In this document: positions 35,757 through 46,996 of the stretch, in pieces
How positions within the stretch are numbered: position 1 is the stretch's first letter
Layout of the letters: each line of letters starts with the position of its first letter
Assembly: GCF_001623525.1 (NCBI RefSeq)
Contig: NZ_CP015225.1
Location: forward strand, 2,666,001 to 2,730,000
From: Pseudomonas fluorescens
Lineage (GTDB): Bacteria; Pseudomonadota; Gammaproteobacteria; Pseudomonadales; Pseudomonadaceae
Length of the DNA stretch: 64,000 nucleotides
Direction: 5' to 3'
Notes under the pieces: model-generated
The model's database searches: none
What the model saw: only the letters and a program-made list of their open reading frames with translations
Told to the model about the DNA's origin: nothing
Made by a program: the position numbers and the translations under genes

Positions 35757-36464
35757 TCACGCCTTGGCGAGCGCCGGGGCGGATTTGCTGCGCGGGCGCA
35801 ATTGCGCGGCTGCCATGGCTTCATCGGTCACACCGGTTTCGGCGCGCATGCCGGCAGCCAGGAACGGCACCATCAACCGCATCACCTGCTCTATAGAGGT
35901 GTTCACGCCGAAATCGGTTTCCGCGATAGCCCGCAGCGCCTTGATACCGGACATGCTGAACGCCGCGGCGCCGAGCATGAAGTGCACACGCCAGAACAGC
36001 TCGATCGGCGGGATACGCGGCGCCGCCTCGTTGACCAGCAACATGTAGCGGCGGAACACCTTGCCGTACATGTCTTCAAGATAACGCCGCAAATGCCCCT
36101 GGCTCTGGCTGAAGGCAAGGCCCAGCAGGCGCATGAAAATGGACAGATCGTTACCGCTGCGCGGCTGCACGACAAGGGCTTGCTCGACCAGGATTTCCAA
36201 CAGCTCTTCCAGGGTCGGCTTTACGTCGGGCTTGGCCTGGCGGCGCTCCAACTCGCGATCGAGGCTCAGGCAGAACGGCCCGAGGAACCGCGAGAATACG
36301 GCCTGGATCAGGGCCTTTTTCGAGCCGAAGTGATAGTTCACCGCCGCCAGGTTCACCCCGGCCTTGCTGGTGATCAGACGCAACGAGGTTTCAGCGAAAC
36401 CTTTTTCCGCGAACAACTGCTCGGCAGCATCGAGAATGCGTTCAACGGTTTCCGACTGGGCCAT
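35757..36464 (-). CDS. psrA: TetR-family fatty-acid-responsive regulator PsrA
   Basis: A 235-aa TetR regulator. The N-terminal HTH (~8-55) has AAEQLFAEKGFAETSLRLITSKAGVNLAAVNYHFGSK; the C-terminal ligand domain has the PsrA-type RRYLEDMYGKVFRRYMLLVNEAAPRIPPIELFWRVHFMLG segment. PsrA represses itself and the fadBA beta-oxidation operon until bound by long-chain fatty acids, and activates rpoS. ATG 36464 follows GGAG; an ATG at 36482 falls within the operator region. Two CAAAC/GAAAC palindromes lie directly upstream, and fadBA is 6 kb away in this window. Confidence 0.93.
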   Translation of the reverse strand: MAQSETVERILDAAEQLFAEKGFAETSLRLITSKAGVNLAAVNYHFGSKKALIQAVFSRFLGPFCLSLDRELERRQAKPDVKPTLEELLEILVEQALVVQPRSGNDLSIFMRLLGLAFSQSQGHLRRYLEDMYGKVFRRYMLLVNEAAPRIPPIELFWRVHFMLGAAAFSMSGIKALRAIAETDFGVNTSIEQVMRLMVPFLAAGMRAETGVTDEAMAAAQLRPRSKSAPALAKA

Positions 36465-36479
36465 GGTTACTCCGCCTGA

Positions 36480-36507
36480 CAAACACTTGTTTGAAACATA
36501 CGTTTCA
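36480..36507. promoter_or_regulatory. Two adjacent PsrA boxes (autoregulation)
   Basis: CAAAC-ACTT-GTTTG (36480-36493) and GAAAC-ATAC-GTTTC (36493-36506, extendable one base each side), each a perfect palindrome fitting the (C/G)AAAC-N4-GTTT(G/C) PsrA consensus. They share one base and lie 16-43 bases upstream of the psrA ATG. Confidence 0.85.
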
Positions 36508-36643
36508 GCCCTGGGGTTGTCAAGCCTGCCGGGGCGTTTTGCGAACGCCCGGTCACGTATTTAACCACACCTTTTCACGGGTGGTAGTCATGTCGCAGTC
36601 AACAGCCCGACCGACCGTCCAGCGCCTCGCGAAAAAAGGAGGA

Positions 36644-36695
36644 TTGCCAAGCGCCGCCCACTGTATATAATCCCAGTCACTGTATAAAAAGACAG
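36644..36695 (+). promoter_or_regulatory. lexA promoter with two LexA (SOS) boxes
   Basis: A -35 TTGCCA (36644-36649), 16-base spacer and -10 TATAAT (36666-36671). LexA box 1 is CTGTATATAATCCCAG (36661-36676), covering the -10; box 2 is CTGTATAAAAAGACAG (36680-36695), over the start region. Both fit CTG-N10-CAG. Confidence 0.93.
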
Positions 36696-36705
36696 AGCGA
36701 TCAAT

Positions 36706-37314
36706 ATGCTAAAGCTGACGCCACGCCAAGCAGAGATTCTGGCCTTCATCAAACGCTGCCTCGAAGACAACGGCTACCCGCCAACCCGCGCGGAAATCGC
36801 CCAGGAACTGGGTTTCAAGTCGCCCAACGCGGCTGAAGAACACCTCAAGGCGCTGGCGCGCAAGGGTGCTATCGAAATGACCCCGGGCGCATCCCGTGGC
36901 ATTCGCATCCCCGGCTTCGAAGCCAAGGCCGACGAAACCACCCTGCCGATCATCGGCCGGGTAGCGGCAGGCGCACCGATCCTGGCCCAGCAGCATGTCG
37001 AGGAGTCCTGCAACATCAATCCTTCGTTCTTCCATCCTCGTGCCGACTACCTGCTTCGTGTACACGGCATGAGCATGAAGGACATCGGCATCTTCGACGG
37101 TGATCTCCTGGCCGTCCACACCACCCGCGAAGCCCGCAATGGTCAGATCGTGGTGGCGCGAATCGGCGACGAAGTGACCGTCAAGCGCTTCAAGCGCGAC
37201 GGCAGCAAGGTCTGGCTCATTGCCGAGAACCCGGAGTTCGCCCCCATCGAAGTGAACCTGAAAGATCAGGACCTGGTCATCGAAGGCTTGAGCGTCGGCG
37301 TCATTCGCCGCTAA
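36706..37314 (+). CDS. lexA: SOS repressor LexA
   Basis: A 202-aa repressor. The winged-helix DNA-binding N-terminus (1-70) has [15 protein letters not shown] and [26 protein letters not shown]; the Ala-Gly self-cleavage site is in GRVAAGAPI (~84-92); catalytic Ser is in [11 protein letters not shown] (~120) and Lys in [14 protein letters not shown]...VKRF (~157). RecA-DNA filaments trigger autocleavage and derepress the regulon. It is cotranscribed with sulA (10-base gap). Confidence 0.97.
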   Translation: MLKLTPRQAEILAFIKRCLEDNGYPPTRAEIAQELGFKSPNAAEEHLKALARKGAIEMTPGASRGIRIPGFEAKADETTLPIIGRVAAGAPILAQQHVEESCNINPSFFHPRADYLLRVHGMSMKDIGIFDGDLLAVHTTREARNGQIVVARIGDEVTVKRFKRDGSKVWLIAENPEFAPIEVNLKDQDLVIEGLSVGVIRR

Positions 37315-37324
37315 AGGAGGCTTT

Positions 37325-37798
37325 ATGCAGTTCCCTCACACACCACAACACACACAACTTCCGCTGTTCGAGGCATTCATGGCCCAACCGCTGGTTCCAG
37401 TCCTGAAAGAGGTCATCGAGTCGCCCTGGGGCGTCGAACCCGAGGCCTTCAGCGAACTGTCGTTACGTGGTGCGGCCGGAAACTGCCTGAACCTGCTGGC
37501 GCCGATTCTGCGAGAACTCAGCCAGGACCAGGATGCTCGCTGGCTTACGCTGATCGCACCACCGGCCAGCGTCACCCAGGCCTGGTTGCGGGATGCCGGC
37601 CTGAACCGTGAGCGTATCCTGTTGTTGCAGCCGCGGGGCACCCAAAGCGCCCAACAGTTGACTTGCGAGGCCTTGCGCCTGGGCCGTAGCCACACTGTGG
37701 TCAGCTGGCTCAACCCATTGACCGCCGCCGCACGGCAACAGTTGATCAGCGCCGCCCGCACCGGGGACGCACAAAGTCTGAATATTCGATTGGGCTAA
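37325..37798 (+). CDS. sulA: SOS cell-division inhibitor SulA
   Basis: A 157-aa RecA-like-fold protein that binds FtsZ and blocks septation during DNA damage. Conserved pieces are SELSLRGAAGNCLNLLAPILRELSQ, WLTLIAPPASVTQAWLRDAGLNRERILLLQP and SHTVVSWLNPLT, matching Pseudomonas SulA. It has a very strong ribosome site (AAAGGAGG), 10 bases after lexA, so expression is tied to the two LexA boxes upstream. A GGCTTCTC/GAGAAGCC hairpin (37810-37832) follows, without a U tract. Confidence 0.93.
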   Translation: MQFPHTPQHTQLPLFEAFMAQPLVPVLKEVIESPWGVEPEAFSELSLRGAAGNCLNLLAPILRELSQDQDARWLTLIAPPASVTQAWLRDAGLNRERILLLQPRGTQSAQQLTCEALRLGRSHTVVSWLNPLTAAARQQLISAARTGDAQSLNIRLG

Positions 37799-37869
37799 GA
37801 CAAACGCGGGGCTTCTCCAAGGCAGAGAAGCCGACCAGCCACACTCTTCAAAAAAGCCGACAGACGGGA

Positions 37870-38103
37870 TCAATGAAGAACCCGCGGCCCCTCTTCCTTG
37901 TTGAATTCGCCTTCAACCAGGCGACCTGCCATCTGAACGCCCACGCTCAGCATCGCCTTGGCGACTTCGACGTGTTGGCCCTGGAGGAATACCTTGGCAT
38001 CTTCGGAGAAGTTCAGGGTAACCAGAGAACCCTCGTCCTCAGCCCTGCGCAGCTCGATGCGGCCATCAGGAAGTTCGACAATTTCTAGAAAGGACGTAGG
38101 CAT
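37870..38103 (-). CDS. Conserved small protein, function unknown
   Basis: A 77-aa protein opening MPTSFLEIVELPDGRIELRRAEDEGSLVTLNF, mostly beta at the N-terminus, then an acidic helix (DAKVFLQGQHVEVAKAMLSVGVQMAG). No signal peptide or membrane segment. ATG 38103 is preferred over 38184, as the added residues are not conserved in character and GGAG lies 11 bases upstream. In pseudomonads a gene of this size sits between sulA and topA. No function is known to me. Confidence 0.75.
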   Translation of the reverse strand: MPTSFLEIVELPDGRIELRRAEDEGSLVTLNFSEDAKVFLQGQHVEVAKAMLSVGVQMAGRLVEGEFNKEEGPRVLH

Positions 38104-38209
38104 AAAAGTCTGTTCTCCACGAAAGGCGAGGATTATATAGTCATCGGCCAGGCTCCGCTCGGGATCTTGACCAAGCGTTATCAATGAACGTAACGGGCCG
38201 TGGGGAAAC

Positions 38210-38734
38210 TCAGCACTCGTTCAAACCTTCGCGAAAGCGTATCGCCAGGCTCTTGAGGTTCTGACGCCAGCTCTCCAGCTCCTCCCGGCTCAACTCCGGC
38301 TCGGGTTCTTGTTCATCCAGATTAACCGCCACGATCAACGGCTGGGTCACGTCCCCCTTGGGCTTGCGTGGGGCCCTGGGCGGCTCGAACAGCGCCGCAT
38401 GGGCCGCCAAGAGCTTCGCCAGCCAGGTTTCCGGGTTATGCGCCAGCTCGACCATCTCGGCCAACTCCGGGATTGCAATGGTTTCCAACGCTTCGCGGGT
38501 CAACAACAGCTCAGCCCGAGGTGCGTTCGCTTGTGGCAGGCGATAGAAGCCGGCAATTTCATGACACAACCCCAACAACGCACCGTACAGGTGAAACAGC
38601 GCGGATTCGCGTCCTGCCTGGAGCAGCGCCGGGGAATTCATCGCACGTCCGTCTTCGGCCCTGGTGAGCGCTTCGAGCGACAGACCGGCGAAATAGATTT
38701 TCTGATTGGTGCGGGTATAGAGTTCGTGGGCCAT
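38210..38734 (-). CDS. DUF6586-like conserved protein
   Basis: A 174-aa protein, predicted largely helical, opening MAHELYTRTNQKIYFAGLSLEALTRAE and ending with an acidic stretch (NLDEQEPEPELSREELESWRQNLKSLAIRFREGL). The central part has ALLGLCHEIAGFYRLPQ. No catalytic motif is seen. ATG 38734 is chosen as the first conserved Met. It is found next to topA in pseudomonads; the DUF label is from memory and unsure. It probably shares a transcript with the 77-aa gene downstream. Confidence 0.72.
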   Translation of the reverse strand: MAHELYTRTNQKIYFAGLSLEALTRAEDGRAMNSPALLQAGRESALFHLYGALLGLCHEIAGFYRLPQANAPRAELLLTREALETIAIPELAEMVELAHNPETWLAKLLAAHAALFEPPRAPRKPKGDVTQPLIVAVNLDEQEPEPELSREELESWRQNLKSLAIRFREGLNEC

Positions 38735-38817
38735 GGCGGCATCTCCCCAACGAAATGAAAGCTTCACGCAAGTGCGACAGTGTCATTGATCAACCGAGGC
38801 CACTGCAAGCCAAAAAC

Positions 38818-38861
38818 AAAAAGGCCGCATGAAAACCTACGGGTTGTCATGCGGCCTTTTT
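38818..38861 (-). terminator. Terminator after topA
   Basis: A 15-bp perfect outer stem AAAAAGGCCGCATGA (38818-38832) / TCATGCGGCCTTTTT (38847-38861) plus an inner AACC-TACG-GGTT hairpin. A tracts give a U tail in the topA transcript. Confidence 0.93.
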
Positions 38862-38890
38862 GTCAGGTCTGCGAATTTAGCGATTGCAGA

Positions 38891-38930
38891 GGGCGGCTGC
38901 GCCGCCAGCGGGAGCAAGCTCCCTCGCCAC
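38891..38930. repeat. Solo REP with inner hairpin
   Basis: GGGCGGCTGCGCCGCC followed by AGCGGGAGCAAGCTCCCTCGCCAC: a single half of the REPIN seen elsewhere in the window. Confidence 0.85.
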
Positions 38931-38968
38931 AAGAGCCTCAACCCCACCCTCCAGACAAGCCCTGGCGA

Positions 38969-41581
38969 TCAGCGCTTGTCTTCAACCGTCCACTTACCGC
39001 CGTCGTAGTAGGCCTTCCAGCCGGTCGGCTTGCCGTCGACTTCGGTCTGCACGTACTGCTCCTTGGTCTTGCGGCTGTAGCGAATGACCGCCGGGCGCCC
39101 GTCCGGATCCTTCTGCGGCGCTTCGCAGAGGAAATGGTACTTTGGATCGATTTCGTCCTTGTGCGGCACGATTTCCATTACCAACGGTGCACGGGTCTCG
39201 CGGTTTTTCGGGAACTGGCTGGCCGCCAGGAACAGGCCGGAGGCACCGTCGCGCAGGATGTAGGTGTCGTTGACCTTCTCGCACTTGAGCTCAGGCATCT
39301 TCACCGGGTCCATCTTCGGCGGCGCCGCGTCACCGCTCTTGAGCAGTTTGCGGGTGTTCTTGCAGGTCGGGTTGGTGCAACCGAAGAACTTGCCGAAACG
39401 GCCGGTCTTGAGCTGCATCTCACTGCCACACTTGTCGCACTCCAGGCTCGGGCCTTCGTAGCCCTTGATGCGATAAGTGCCCTCTTCGATCTCGTAGCCG
39501 GCACAGTCCGGATTGTTGCCGCAGATGTGCAGCTTGCGCTTTTCATCCAGCAGGTAGGCGTCCATCGCCGTGCTGCAGATCGGGCAGCGATGCTTGCCGC
39601 GCAATACCAGGGATTCCGATTCACCCTCGTCGTCGGCTGCGATTTCGTCGCCCGGCACCAGGTTGACCGTCGCCTTGCAGCGCTCCTTGGGTGGCAGGCT
39701 GTAGCCCGAGCAACCGAGGAACACACCGGTCGAGGCGGTACGGATTTGCATCGGGCGCCCACAGGTCAGGCACGGGATGTCAGTCATGACCGGCTGGTTG
39801 GCGCGCATACCGCTGTCAGGGCTTTCGGCCACTTCGAGCTTTTTCTTGAAGTCGCCGTAGAACTCGTCGAGAACGTTTTTCCAGTCGCGCTCGCCTTGGG
39901 CCACATCGTCGAGGTTCTCTTCCATACCGGCGGTGAAGCCGTAGTCCATCAGGTTCGAGAAGCTCTCGGACAAACGCTCGGTAACGATGTCGCCCATCTT
40001 TTCCGAATAGAAACGACGGTTGTGCAGCGCCACATAGCCGCGGTCCTGGATGGTGGAGATGATCGCCGCGTAGGTCGAAGGACGACCGATGCCGCGCTTT
40101 TCCATTTCCTTGACCAGGCTGGCTTCGGAGTAACGGGCCGGTGGTTTGGTAAAATGCTGGGTCGGATCAAGCTTGATCAGCTTCATCACGTCGCCCTGGG
40201 CCATGTCTGGCAGGACGTCGTCATCCCCAGGCTTGGTGATCTGCGGCATGACGCGAGTGTAGCCGTCGAACTTCAGGATGCGGCCCTTGGCTCGCAGCTC
40301 GAAGTCGCCGGCACCGACGCTGACGGTGGTCGACAGGTATTGCGCCGGCAGCATCTGGCAGGCCAGGAACTGGCGCCAGATCAGCTCGTAGAGACGCTCG
40401 GCATCGCGTTCCATGCCCGACAGCTTGCTTGGCTCGGTGTTGGCATCGGACGGACGAATCGCTTCGTGCGCCTCTTGTGCGCCTTCCTTGCTGCTGTAGA
40501 CGTTCGGCGTGTCCGGCAGGTACTTCTTGCCGAATTCGCTTTCTATATAAGTGCGCGCCATCGCCACGGCATCGGCCGAAAGATTGGTCGAGTCGGTACG
40601 CATATAGGTGATGTAGCCGGCTTCGTACAGACGCTGGGCCATCATCATGGTTTTCTTCACGCCAAAGCCCAGGCGATTGCTCGCGGCCTGTTGCAGCGTG
40701 GAGGTAATGAACGGCGCCGACGGCTTGCTGCTGGTCGGCTTGTCTTCGCGCTTGACGATGCTGTAGCTGGACGCCTTGAGCTTCTCCAGCGCAGCCATGG
40801 CCTGGGCTTCGTTGAGCGGCTTGAAGGCTTCGCCCTTTTCCCGAGCCACGTCGAAGCGCACGGTGGCGCCCTTCGCGGTGCCGAGGTCGGCGTGAACTTC
40901 CCAGTACTCTTCAGGGATGAACGCGCGGATCTCGCGCTCGCGCTCCACCACCAGCTTCACCGCAACCGACTGCACGCGACCAGCCGACAGGCCGCGGGCG
41001 ATCTTGGCCCACAGCAGGGGCGAGACCATATAGCCCACCACGCGGTCGAGGAAGCGACGCGCCTGTTGAGCGTTGACCCGATCGATGTCCAGCTCGCCCG
41101 GCTGGGAGAAGGCCTCCTGGATGGCCTTCTTGGTAATTTCGTTGAACACCACGCGCTTGTAGCGGCTGTCATCCCCACCAATGGCTTCGCGCAGGTGCCA
41201 GGCAATGGCTTCCCCTTCGCGGTCCAAGTCCGTCGCGAGATAGATGGTGTCGGCATCCTTGGCGAGCCGGCGCAGCTCTTCGATGACCTTTTCCTTGCCC
41301 GGGAGGATCTCGTACTTGGCTTTCCAGCCGTGTTCCGGATCGACCCCCATGCGTGAGACCAGCTGCTTGCGCGCCTTGTCTTTCGGCGACAGCGCCGGCG
41401 CTTCACCAGCCGCAGCCTTGCCGCGCTTGGCGGCTGGCTCCTTGCTGGCGCTAGCCGAACCGCTGGTGGGCAGGTCTCGGATATGGCCGATACTCGACTT
41501 CACCACGTATTGGTTGCCCAGATACTTGTTGATGGTCTTGGCCTTAGCCGGGGATTCCACAATGACCAGCGATTTGCCCAT
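38969..41581 (-). CDS. topA: DNA topoisomerase I
   Basis: An 870-aa type IA topoisomerase that relaxes negative supercoils. The N-terminal TOPRIM domain opens [22 protein letters not shown], with [12 protein letters not shown] (acidic DxDxE). The active-site Tyr is in [13 protein letters not shown] (~330). Three C-terminal zinc fingers have CLTCG...C, CPICS...C and CDKCG...C (~595-720), followed by a Lys-rich tail domain. Length and order match Pseudomonas TopA. It is followed by a strong terminator. Confidence 0.97.
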   Translation of the reverse strand: MGKSLVIVESPAKAKTINKYLGNQYVVKSSIGHIRDLPTSGSASASKEPAAKRGKAAAGEAPALSPKDKARKQLVSRMGVDPEHGWKAKYEILPGKEKVIEELRRLAKDADTIYLATDLDREGEAIAWHLREAIGGDDSRYKRVVFNEITKKAIQEAFSQPGELDIDRVNAQQARRFLDRVVGYMVSPLLWAKIARGLSAGRVQSVAVKLVVEREREIRAFIPEEYWEVHADLGTAKGATVRFDVAREKGEAFKPLNEAQAMAALEKLKASSYSIVKREDKPTSSKPSAPFITSTLQQAASNRLGFGVKKTMMMAQRLYEAGYITYMRTDSTNLSADAVAMARTYIESEFGKKYLPDTPNVYSSKEGAQEAHEAIRPSDANTEPSKLSGMERDAERLYELIWRQFLACQMLPAQYLSTTVSVGAGDFELRAKGRILKFDGYTRVMPQITKPGDDDVLPDMAQGDVMKLIKLDPTQHFTKPPARYSEASLVKEMEKRGIGRPSTYAAIISTIQDRGYVALHNRRFYSEKMGDIVTERLSESFSNLMDYGFTAGMEENLDDVAQGERDWKNVLDEFYGDFKKKLEVAESPDSGMRANQPVMTDIPCLTCGRPMQIRTASTGVFLGCSGYSLPPKERCKATVNLVPGDEIAADDEGESESLVLRGKHRCPICSTAMDAYLLDEKRKLHICGNNPDCAGYEIEEGTYRIKGYEGPSLECDKCGSEMQLKTGRFGKFFGCTNPTCKNTRKLLKSGDAAPPKMDPVKMPELKCEKVNDTYILRDGASGLFLAASQFPKNRETRAPLVMEIVPHKDEIDPKYHFLCEAPQKDPDGRPAVIRYSRKTKEQYVQTEVDGKPTGWKAYYDGGKWTVEDKR

Positions 41582-41696
41582 GGATCAGAAAATTCCTGAA
41601 TTCTAAAAAGTGAAAGGCGGTTGGCGCCTGACGCGGCACCGCTATATATAGTGGCTGCAAGGTGAGGTCAAGCGCAGGGTTGCCCGCATACCGGCC

Positions 41697-41933
41697 TCAA
41701 GGCTTGGAAAAAATGCTCTCCTCGGCCTGCACCAAAGCAAAGCGTGGCACCTGTTCGCCGTCAACCTCGACGGACTCCTCGAACATGCTCAAGGGACGCA
41801 CCCAAAAGCCGTAATCGCCATACAGGGCTTGATAGAAGACCACTTCTTCCTCGGTCTCGGAATGCCGCGCAATGCTGAATACGCGGTACTGCGGACCTTT
41901 GTAATGCTGGTAGAGCCCAGGTTGTATCGGCAT
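41697..41933 (-). CDS. DUF1653 family protein
   Basis: A 78-aa protein opening MPIQPGLYQHYKGPQYRVFSIARHSETEE: the GxYxHxKGxxYxV motif and later VVFYQALYGDYGFWVRPLSMF are diagnostic of DUF1653, a small SH3-like/beta family. Function unknown. ATG 41933 has a GAGG 8 bases upstream; ATG 41951 lacks one. It lies upstream of topA on the same strand. Confidence 0.88.
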   Translation of the reverse strand: MPIQPGLYQHYKGPQYRVFSIARHSETEEEVVFYQALYGDYGFWVRPLSMFEESVEVDGEQVPRFALVQAEESIFSKP

Positions 41934-41991
41934 GTCTTGGCCCTCACTCAAATCTTTTCAAAATAAAAACAAAATTTTTCTACTAAACCCG

Positions 41992-42023
41992 GAAAAAACA
42001 AAAACCGGGGCACTTGGCCCCGG
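41992..42023 (-). terminator. Terminator after fadA
   Basis: CCGGGGC (42005-42011) / GCCCCGG (42017-42023), with an A-rich tract at 41992-42004 that becomes a U-rich tail on the fadBA transcript. Confidence 0.88.
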
Positions 42024-42041
42024 CTTCCATCAACGCAACGC

Positions 42042-43232
<1,191 letters not shown>

Positions 43233-43247
43233 CTAGTCGTTGGGCGC

Positions 43248-45395
43248 TTAACCGAAGAAGCTCTGGCCGTTCTTGGCCATTTCACGCAGCTTCGCGGTCG
43301 GGTGGTACAGCGCGCCCAAATCAGCGTACTGGTCAGCCAGGGCAACGAACTCGGCGACACCGATCGAATCGATGTAGCGCAGCGCACCGCCACGGAATGG
43401 AGGGAAACCGATACCGTAGACCAGACCCATGTCGGCTTCGGCGGCGGTCTCGACAATGCCGTCTTCCAGGCAACGCACGGTTTCGAGGCACAGCGGGATC
43501 ATCATCCAGTTGATGATGTCCTCGTCGGTGACTTCGCGCTGCTCGTAGACGATCGGCTTGAGCACTTCCAGCACCGACGAGTCGGCGACTTTCTTCTGCT
43601 TGCCGCGCTTGTCGGTCTCATAGGCGTAGAAGCCCTTGCCGTTCTTCTGGCCCAGGCGCTTGGCTTCGTAGAGCACGTCGACAGCCGAACGGCGATCGTC
43701 CTTCATGCGGTCCGGGAAACCTTCAGCCATGACGTCGCGACCGTGGTGGCCGGTGTCGATGCCGACCACGTCCATCAGGTACGCCGGGCCCATCGGCCAA
43801 CCGAATTTTTCCATGATCTTGTCGATGCGCACGAAATCCACGCCAGCGCTGACCAGCTTGGCGAAACCGCCGAAGTACGGAAACAGCACACGGTTAACCA
43901 AAAAGCCCGGGCAATCGTTGACGACGATCGGGTTCTTGCCCATTTTCTTGGCGTAGGCCACGGTGGTGGCAACGGCATGTTCGCTGGACTTCTCGCCACG
44001 GATCACTTCCACCAGCGGCATCATGTGCACCGGGTTGAAGAAATGCATGCCGACGAAGTTTTCCGGACGCTTGAGGGCCTTGGCCAGCAGCGAAATGGAG
44101 ATGGTCGAGGTGTTCGAGGCCAGGATGGTGTCCTCTTTGACCTTGTCTTCGACTTCAGCCAATACCGCCTGCTTGACCTTCGGGCTCTCGACAACGGCTT
44201 CGACCACCAGGTCGACATGGCCGAAATCGCCGTAGGACAGGGTCGGACGAATGCCGTTGAGCACTTCGGCCATCTTCGCAGCGGTCATGCGACCTTTGTC
44301 GACACGACCGACCAACAGCTTGGCGGCTTCGGCCAGACCTTGCTCGATCCCGTGTTCGTTGATGTCCTTCATCAGGATCGGCGTGCCTTTGGACGCCGAC
44401 TGGTAGGCGATACCGCCACCCATGATGCCGGCGCCGAGCACGGCGGCCTGCTTCACGTCACGGGCAATTTCGTCGTAGGCCTTGGCCTTTTTCTTCAGTT
44501 CCTGGTCATTGAGGAACAGACCGATCAGGCTTTGCGCAGCCGAGGTCTTGGCCAGCTTGACGAAGCCGGCGGCTTCGACTTCCAGAGCCTTGTCGCGACC
44601 GAAGCTCGCGGCTTTCTGGATGGTCTTGATCGCTTCGACCGGCGCCGGGTAGTTCGGGCCTGCCTGACCGGCCACGAAACCCTTGGCGGTTTCGAAGGCC
44701 ATCATTTGTTCGATGGCGTTGAGCTTGAGCTTTTCGAGCTTCGGCTGACGCTTGGCCTTGTAGTCGAACTCGCCGCTGATGGCGCGCTTGATGGTTTCAA
44801 GGGCCGCTTCCTGGAGTTTGCCAGGTTCGACCACGGCATCCACGGCACCGACCTTCAGCGCGTCTTCAGCACGGTTTTCCTTGCCGGCGGCAATCCACTC
44901 GATGGCGTTGTCGGCACCGATCAGGCGCGGCAGGCGCACGGTGCCGCCGAAGCCTGGGTATATACCCAGCTTGACTTCCGGCAGGCCGATCTTGGCCGTG
45001 GTGGACATGACGCGGTAATCCGCTGCCAGGCACATCTCCAGGCCGCCACCCAGGGCGATGCCGTTGATGGCCACGACGGTCGGTACGTTGAGGTCTTCGA
45101 AATCGCTGAAAATACGGTTGGCTTCGAGGTTGCCAGCGATCAGTTCGGCATCGGGCAGCTTGAAGTTGTCGACGAATTCGGTGATGTCGGCGCCGACGAT
45201 GAACACGTCCTTGCCGCTGCTGACGATCACACCCTTGATCGAAGCATCTGCCTTGATAGTGTCCACGGCCTGACGCAATTCATTCAGGGTTAGACGGTTG
45301 AACTTGTTGACGGACTCACCCTTGAGGTCGAATTTCAATTCGACGATGCCACTTTCAAGAGCCTTAACCGTGATGGCTTTACCTTCGTAAATCAT
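43248..45395 (-). CDS. fadB: Fatty-acid oxidation complex alpha subunit FadB
   Basis: A 715-aa multifunctional enzyme. N-terminal enoyl-CoA hydratase/isomerase (~1-190): [20 protein letters not shown] and [19 protein letters not shown] with a catalytic Glu at about 119 and Glu at 139 in [25 protein letters not shown]-terminal 3-hydroxyacyl-CoA dehydrogenase (~310-715): [18 protein letters not shown] (NAD site), [17 protein letters not shown] with catalytic His, and [19 protein letters not shown] 45395 matches the family start. Fatty-acid derepression by PsrA is known in P. aeruginosa; no clear PsrA box was seen upstream here. Confidence 0.97.
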   Translation of the reverse strand: MIYEGKAITVKALESGIVELKFDLKGESVNKFNRLTLNELRQAVDTIKADASIKGVIVSSGKDVFIVGADITEFVDNFKLPDAELIAGNLEANRIFSDFEDLNVPTVVAINGIALGGGLEMCLAADYRVMSTTAKIGLPEVKLGIYPGFGGTVRLPRLIGADNAIEWIAAGKENRAEDALKVGAVDAVVEPGKLQEAALETIKRAISGEFDYKAKRQPKLEKLKLNAIEQMMAFETAKGFVAGQAGPNYPAPVEAIKTIQKAASFGRDKALEVEAAGFVKLAKTSAAQSLIGLFLNDQELKKKAKAYDEIARDVKQAAVLGAGIMGGGIAYQSASKGTPILMKDINEHGIEQGLAEAAKLLVGRVDKGRMTAAKMAEVLNGIRPTLSYGDFGHVDLVVEAVVESPKVKQAVLAEVEDKVKEDTILASNTSTISISLLAKALKRPENFVGMHFFNPVHMMPLVEVIRGEKSSEHAVATTVAYAKKMGKNPIVVNDCPGFLVNRVLFPYFGGFAKLVSAGVDFVRIDKIMEKFGWPMGPAYLMDVVGIDTGHHGRDVMAEGFPDRMKDDRRSAVDVLYEAKRLGQKNGKGFYAYETDKRGKQKKVADSSVLEVLKPIVYEQREVTDEDIINWMMIPLCLETVRCLEDGIVETAAEADMGLVYGIGFPPFRGGALRYIDSIGVAEFVALADQYADLGALYHPTAKLREMAKNGQSFFG

Positions 45396-45851
45396 CAACT
45401 GATCTCCACGATATGGAAGCTGAACAGTACACGTTGAACGCTGACCACTGGTTCGGCATTGACGTTTACCGTCGATGCTACGCCAATCCGCCAGGCACAC
45501 CCGTCAACGCGATAGTCGGGGTCTGTAGGAGCATTCTGAAAATACAAACGCTCAATTCATACGCCCGTTTGATTTGGGTACGTCACCTTCACGGAATTTC
45601 CGACAATTGTCAATCGCCCTAAACACGGGCGTGAACGCGACTTCACGGTCATTTCCGTACCATACGGATCCGCAACACGGCGCCGCATGCATAGCTATTC
45701 ATAGGATCAATAATTAGAAAAATCGCCCTAATTCCAGACAGACTGGATCCAGCCGTCTACGCTGTCGGGACGCGATTGAAGATTGGGAACAAAGGACGTT
45801 ACGAACGCACGCCCTGACATGAGATTGATTACCGGCCTGCCTGGCCAACCC
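45396..45851. other. Intergenic stretch upstream of fadB
   Basis: No gene is supported. It has lower GC than its neighbours and contains a GACAATTGTC palindrome (45602-45611) and a minus-strand TTGACA (45608-45613) that could serve fadB, without a clear -10. Confidence 0.5.
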
Positions 45852-45877
45852 GCCCGATGAGTCTGTCGGGCTTTTTT
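45852..45877 (+). terminator. Rho-independent terminator on the plus strand with no gene before it
   Basis: GCCCGA (45852-45857) / TCGGGC (45866-45871) followed by six T. It lies just past the stop of the minus-strand gene at 45883 but its T tract serves plus-strand RNA. Confidence 0.75.
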
Positions 45878-45882
45878 ATGCC

Positions 45883-46320
45883 TCAGGCCAGCGCCTTGAG
45901 CACCGCGCAAATATCTTGCAAAACAGTCGCTTCGCCCTTCTCGCCCCAGTACAAGGCAATCATTTGCCGATCGGCTTCAACCTTGTAGACGTTGGCCGGC
46001 AATTTTTCGAAATGATTGAGCAGGGACTCATCCTGGCAGGCTTCTCGCCACTGGTTGACCCAGACGCCTGGCGCAGTCTGCCAATAGCTCCAGACAGCCG
46101 GTTCCTTGCCGCGCCGGGGTCGGTGGTACTGGGCACAGGGGTTTGGCGGCTGCTGGCCGAGCCAGTGCGGCCACTCCTGCGGCGCCAGCTGCATGGCCAG
46201 GCCCAGGCGTCGCGCCTCCATGCGCAGGGCCATGCGACCACTCTGGACACGGGACGGTCGCAACCATGCCAGCGGACTTAACACCACCAACAGGATTGAC
46301 ACCACTATCCAGACCGTCAT
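45883..46320 (-). CDS. Membrane-anchored conserved protein of unknown function
   Basis: A 145-aa protein with one N-terminal membrane helix (TVWIVVSILLVVLSPLAWL, 2-20) then a basic segment and a globular cytoplasmic-type domain with Trp-rich pieces (PQEWPHWLGQQPP, VWSYWQTAPGVWVNQWRE). Starts at ATG 46320; ATG 46350 is in frame. It is divergent from uspA. No family is recognised; a homologous gene lies near fadBA in pseudomonads, as I recall. Confidence 0.72.
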   Translation of the reverse strand: MTVWIVVSILLVVLSPLAWLRPSRVQSGRMALRMEARRLGLAMQLAPQEWPHWLGQQPPNPCAQYHRPRRGKEPAVWSYWQTAPGVWVNQWREACQDESLLNHFEKLPANVYKVEADRQMIALYWGEKGEATVLQDICAVLKALA

Positions 46321-46422
46321 ATTCGTACTCCCGAATTCTGATGAGCCCATTGAGCCACGTCGCCGTCAATGCGCTTGAAACCAGCCATACTTACCGTATC
46401 GCAATTCTCTGGAGTGCCTTCC

Positions 46423-46863
46423 ATGTACTACAACCACGTCCTGGTCGCCGTTGACCTCACTGAAGAATGCGATCCCGTCGTCAAACGCGCTCGCGCCCTG
46501 TGCGACGGCAGAGACACCAAGCTGTCGCTGGTGCATATCGTCGAGCCGATGGCCATGGCCTTTGGTGGTGATGTGCCAATGGACCTTTCCCAGTTGCAGC
46601 AACAGCAATTCGATCAAGCCAAGGAACGCCTTGAGCGACTGATCGTGAAGTACCCTGACCTGAAAAAGGAAAACTGCCACCTGACCTACGGCCAGCCGCG
46701 CCAGGAGATCCATCACCTGGCCAAAGAGCAGGGTTGCGACCTGATCGTCGTCGGCAGCCATGGCCGCCATGGCCTGGCATTGCTGCTGGGCTCGACCGCC
46801 AACGACGTGCTGCATGGCGCGCCTTGCGACGTGCTGGCGGTGCACCTGGTCAAGCGCAGCTGA
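46423..46863 (+). CDS. Universal stress protein (UspA family)
   Basis: A 146-aa single-domain Usp: HVLVAVDLTEECDPVVKRA at the N-terminus, SLVHIVEP, and the C-terminal ATP-binding-like GSHGRHGLALLLGSTANDVLHGAPCDVLAV (G-2x-G-9x-G(S/T) motif). Cytoplasmic; usually induced by stasis and stress. GGAG lies 8 bases before ATG 46423. Confidence 0.93.
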   Translation: MYYNHVLVAVDLTEECDPVVKRARALCDGRDTKLSLVHIVEPMAMAFGGDVPMDLSQLQQQQFDQAKERLERLIVKYPDLKKENCHLTYGQPRQEIHHLAKEQGCDLIVVGSHGRHGLALLLGSTANDVLHGAPCDVLAVHLVKRS

Positions 46864-46888
46864 TTCCCCCAAGGAACTCACTGAACCT

Positions 46889-46977
46889 GTGGCGAGGGAG
46901 CTTGCTCCCGCTTGAGTGCGAAGCACTCACCGCCAGGGGCCGCTTCGCAGCCCAGCGGGAGCAAGCTCCCTCGCCAC
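46889..46977. repeat. REPIN
   Basis: Inverted pair of GTGGCGAGGGAGCTTGCTCC palindromes, 89 bp, between the convergent uspA and uup genes. Confidence 0.92.
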
Positions 46978-46996
46978 AGTCATTGAGCGTGCGGGC

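Noticed and set aside
37810..37832. Hairpin after sulA as a terminator
   Set aside because: An 8-bp stem exists but no U tract follows, so not listed as a terminator.
38780..41356. 858-residue plus-strand open frame opposite topA
   Set aside because: Composition of an antisense shadow; TopA motifs on the minus strand are complete.
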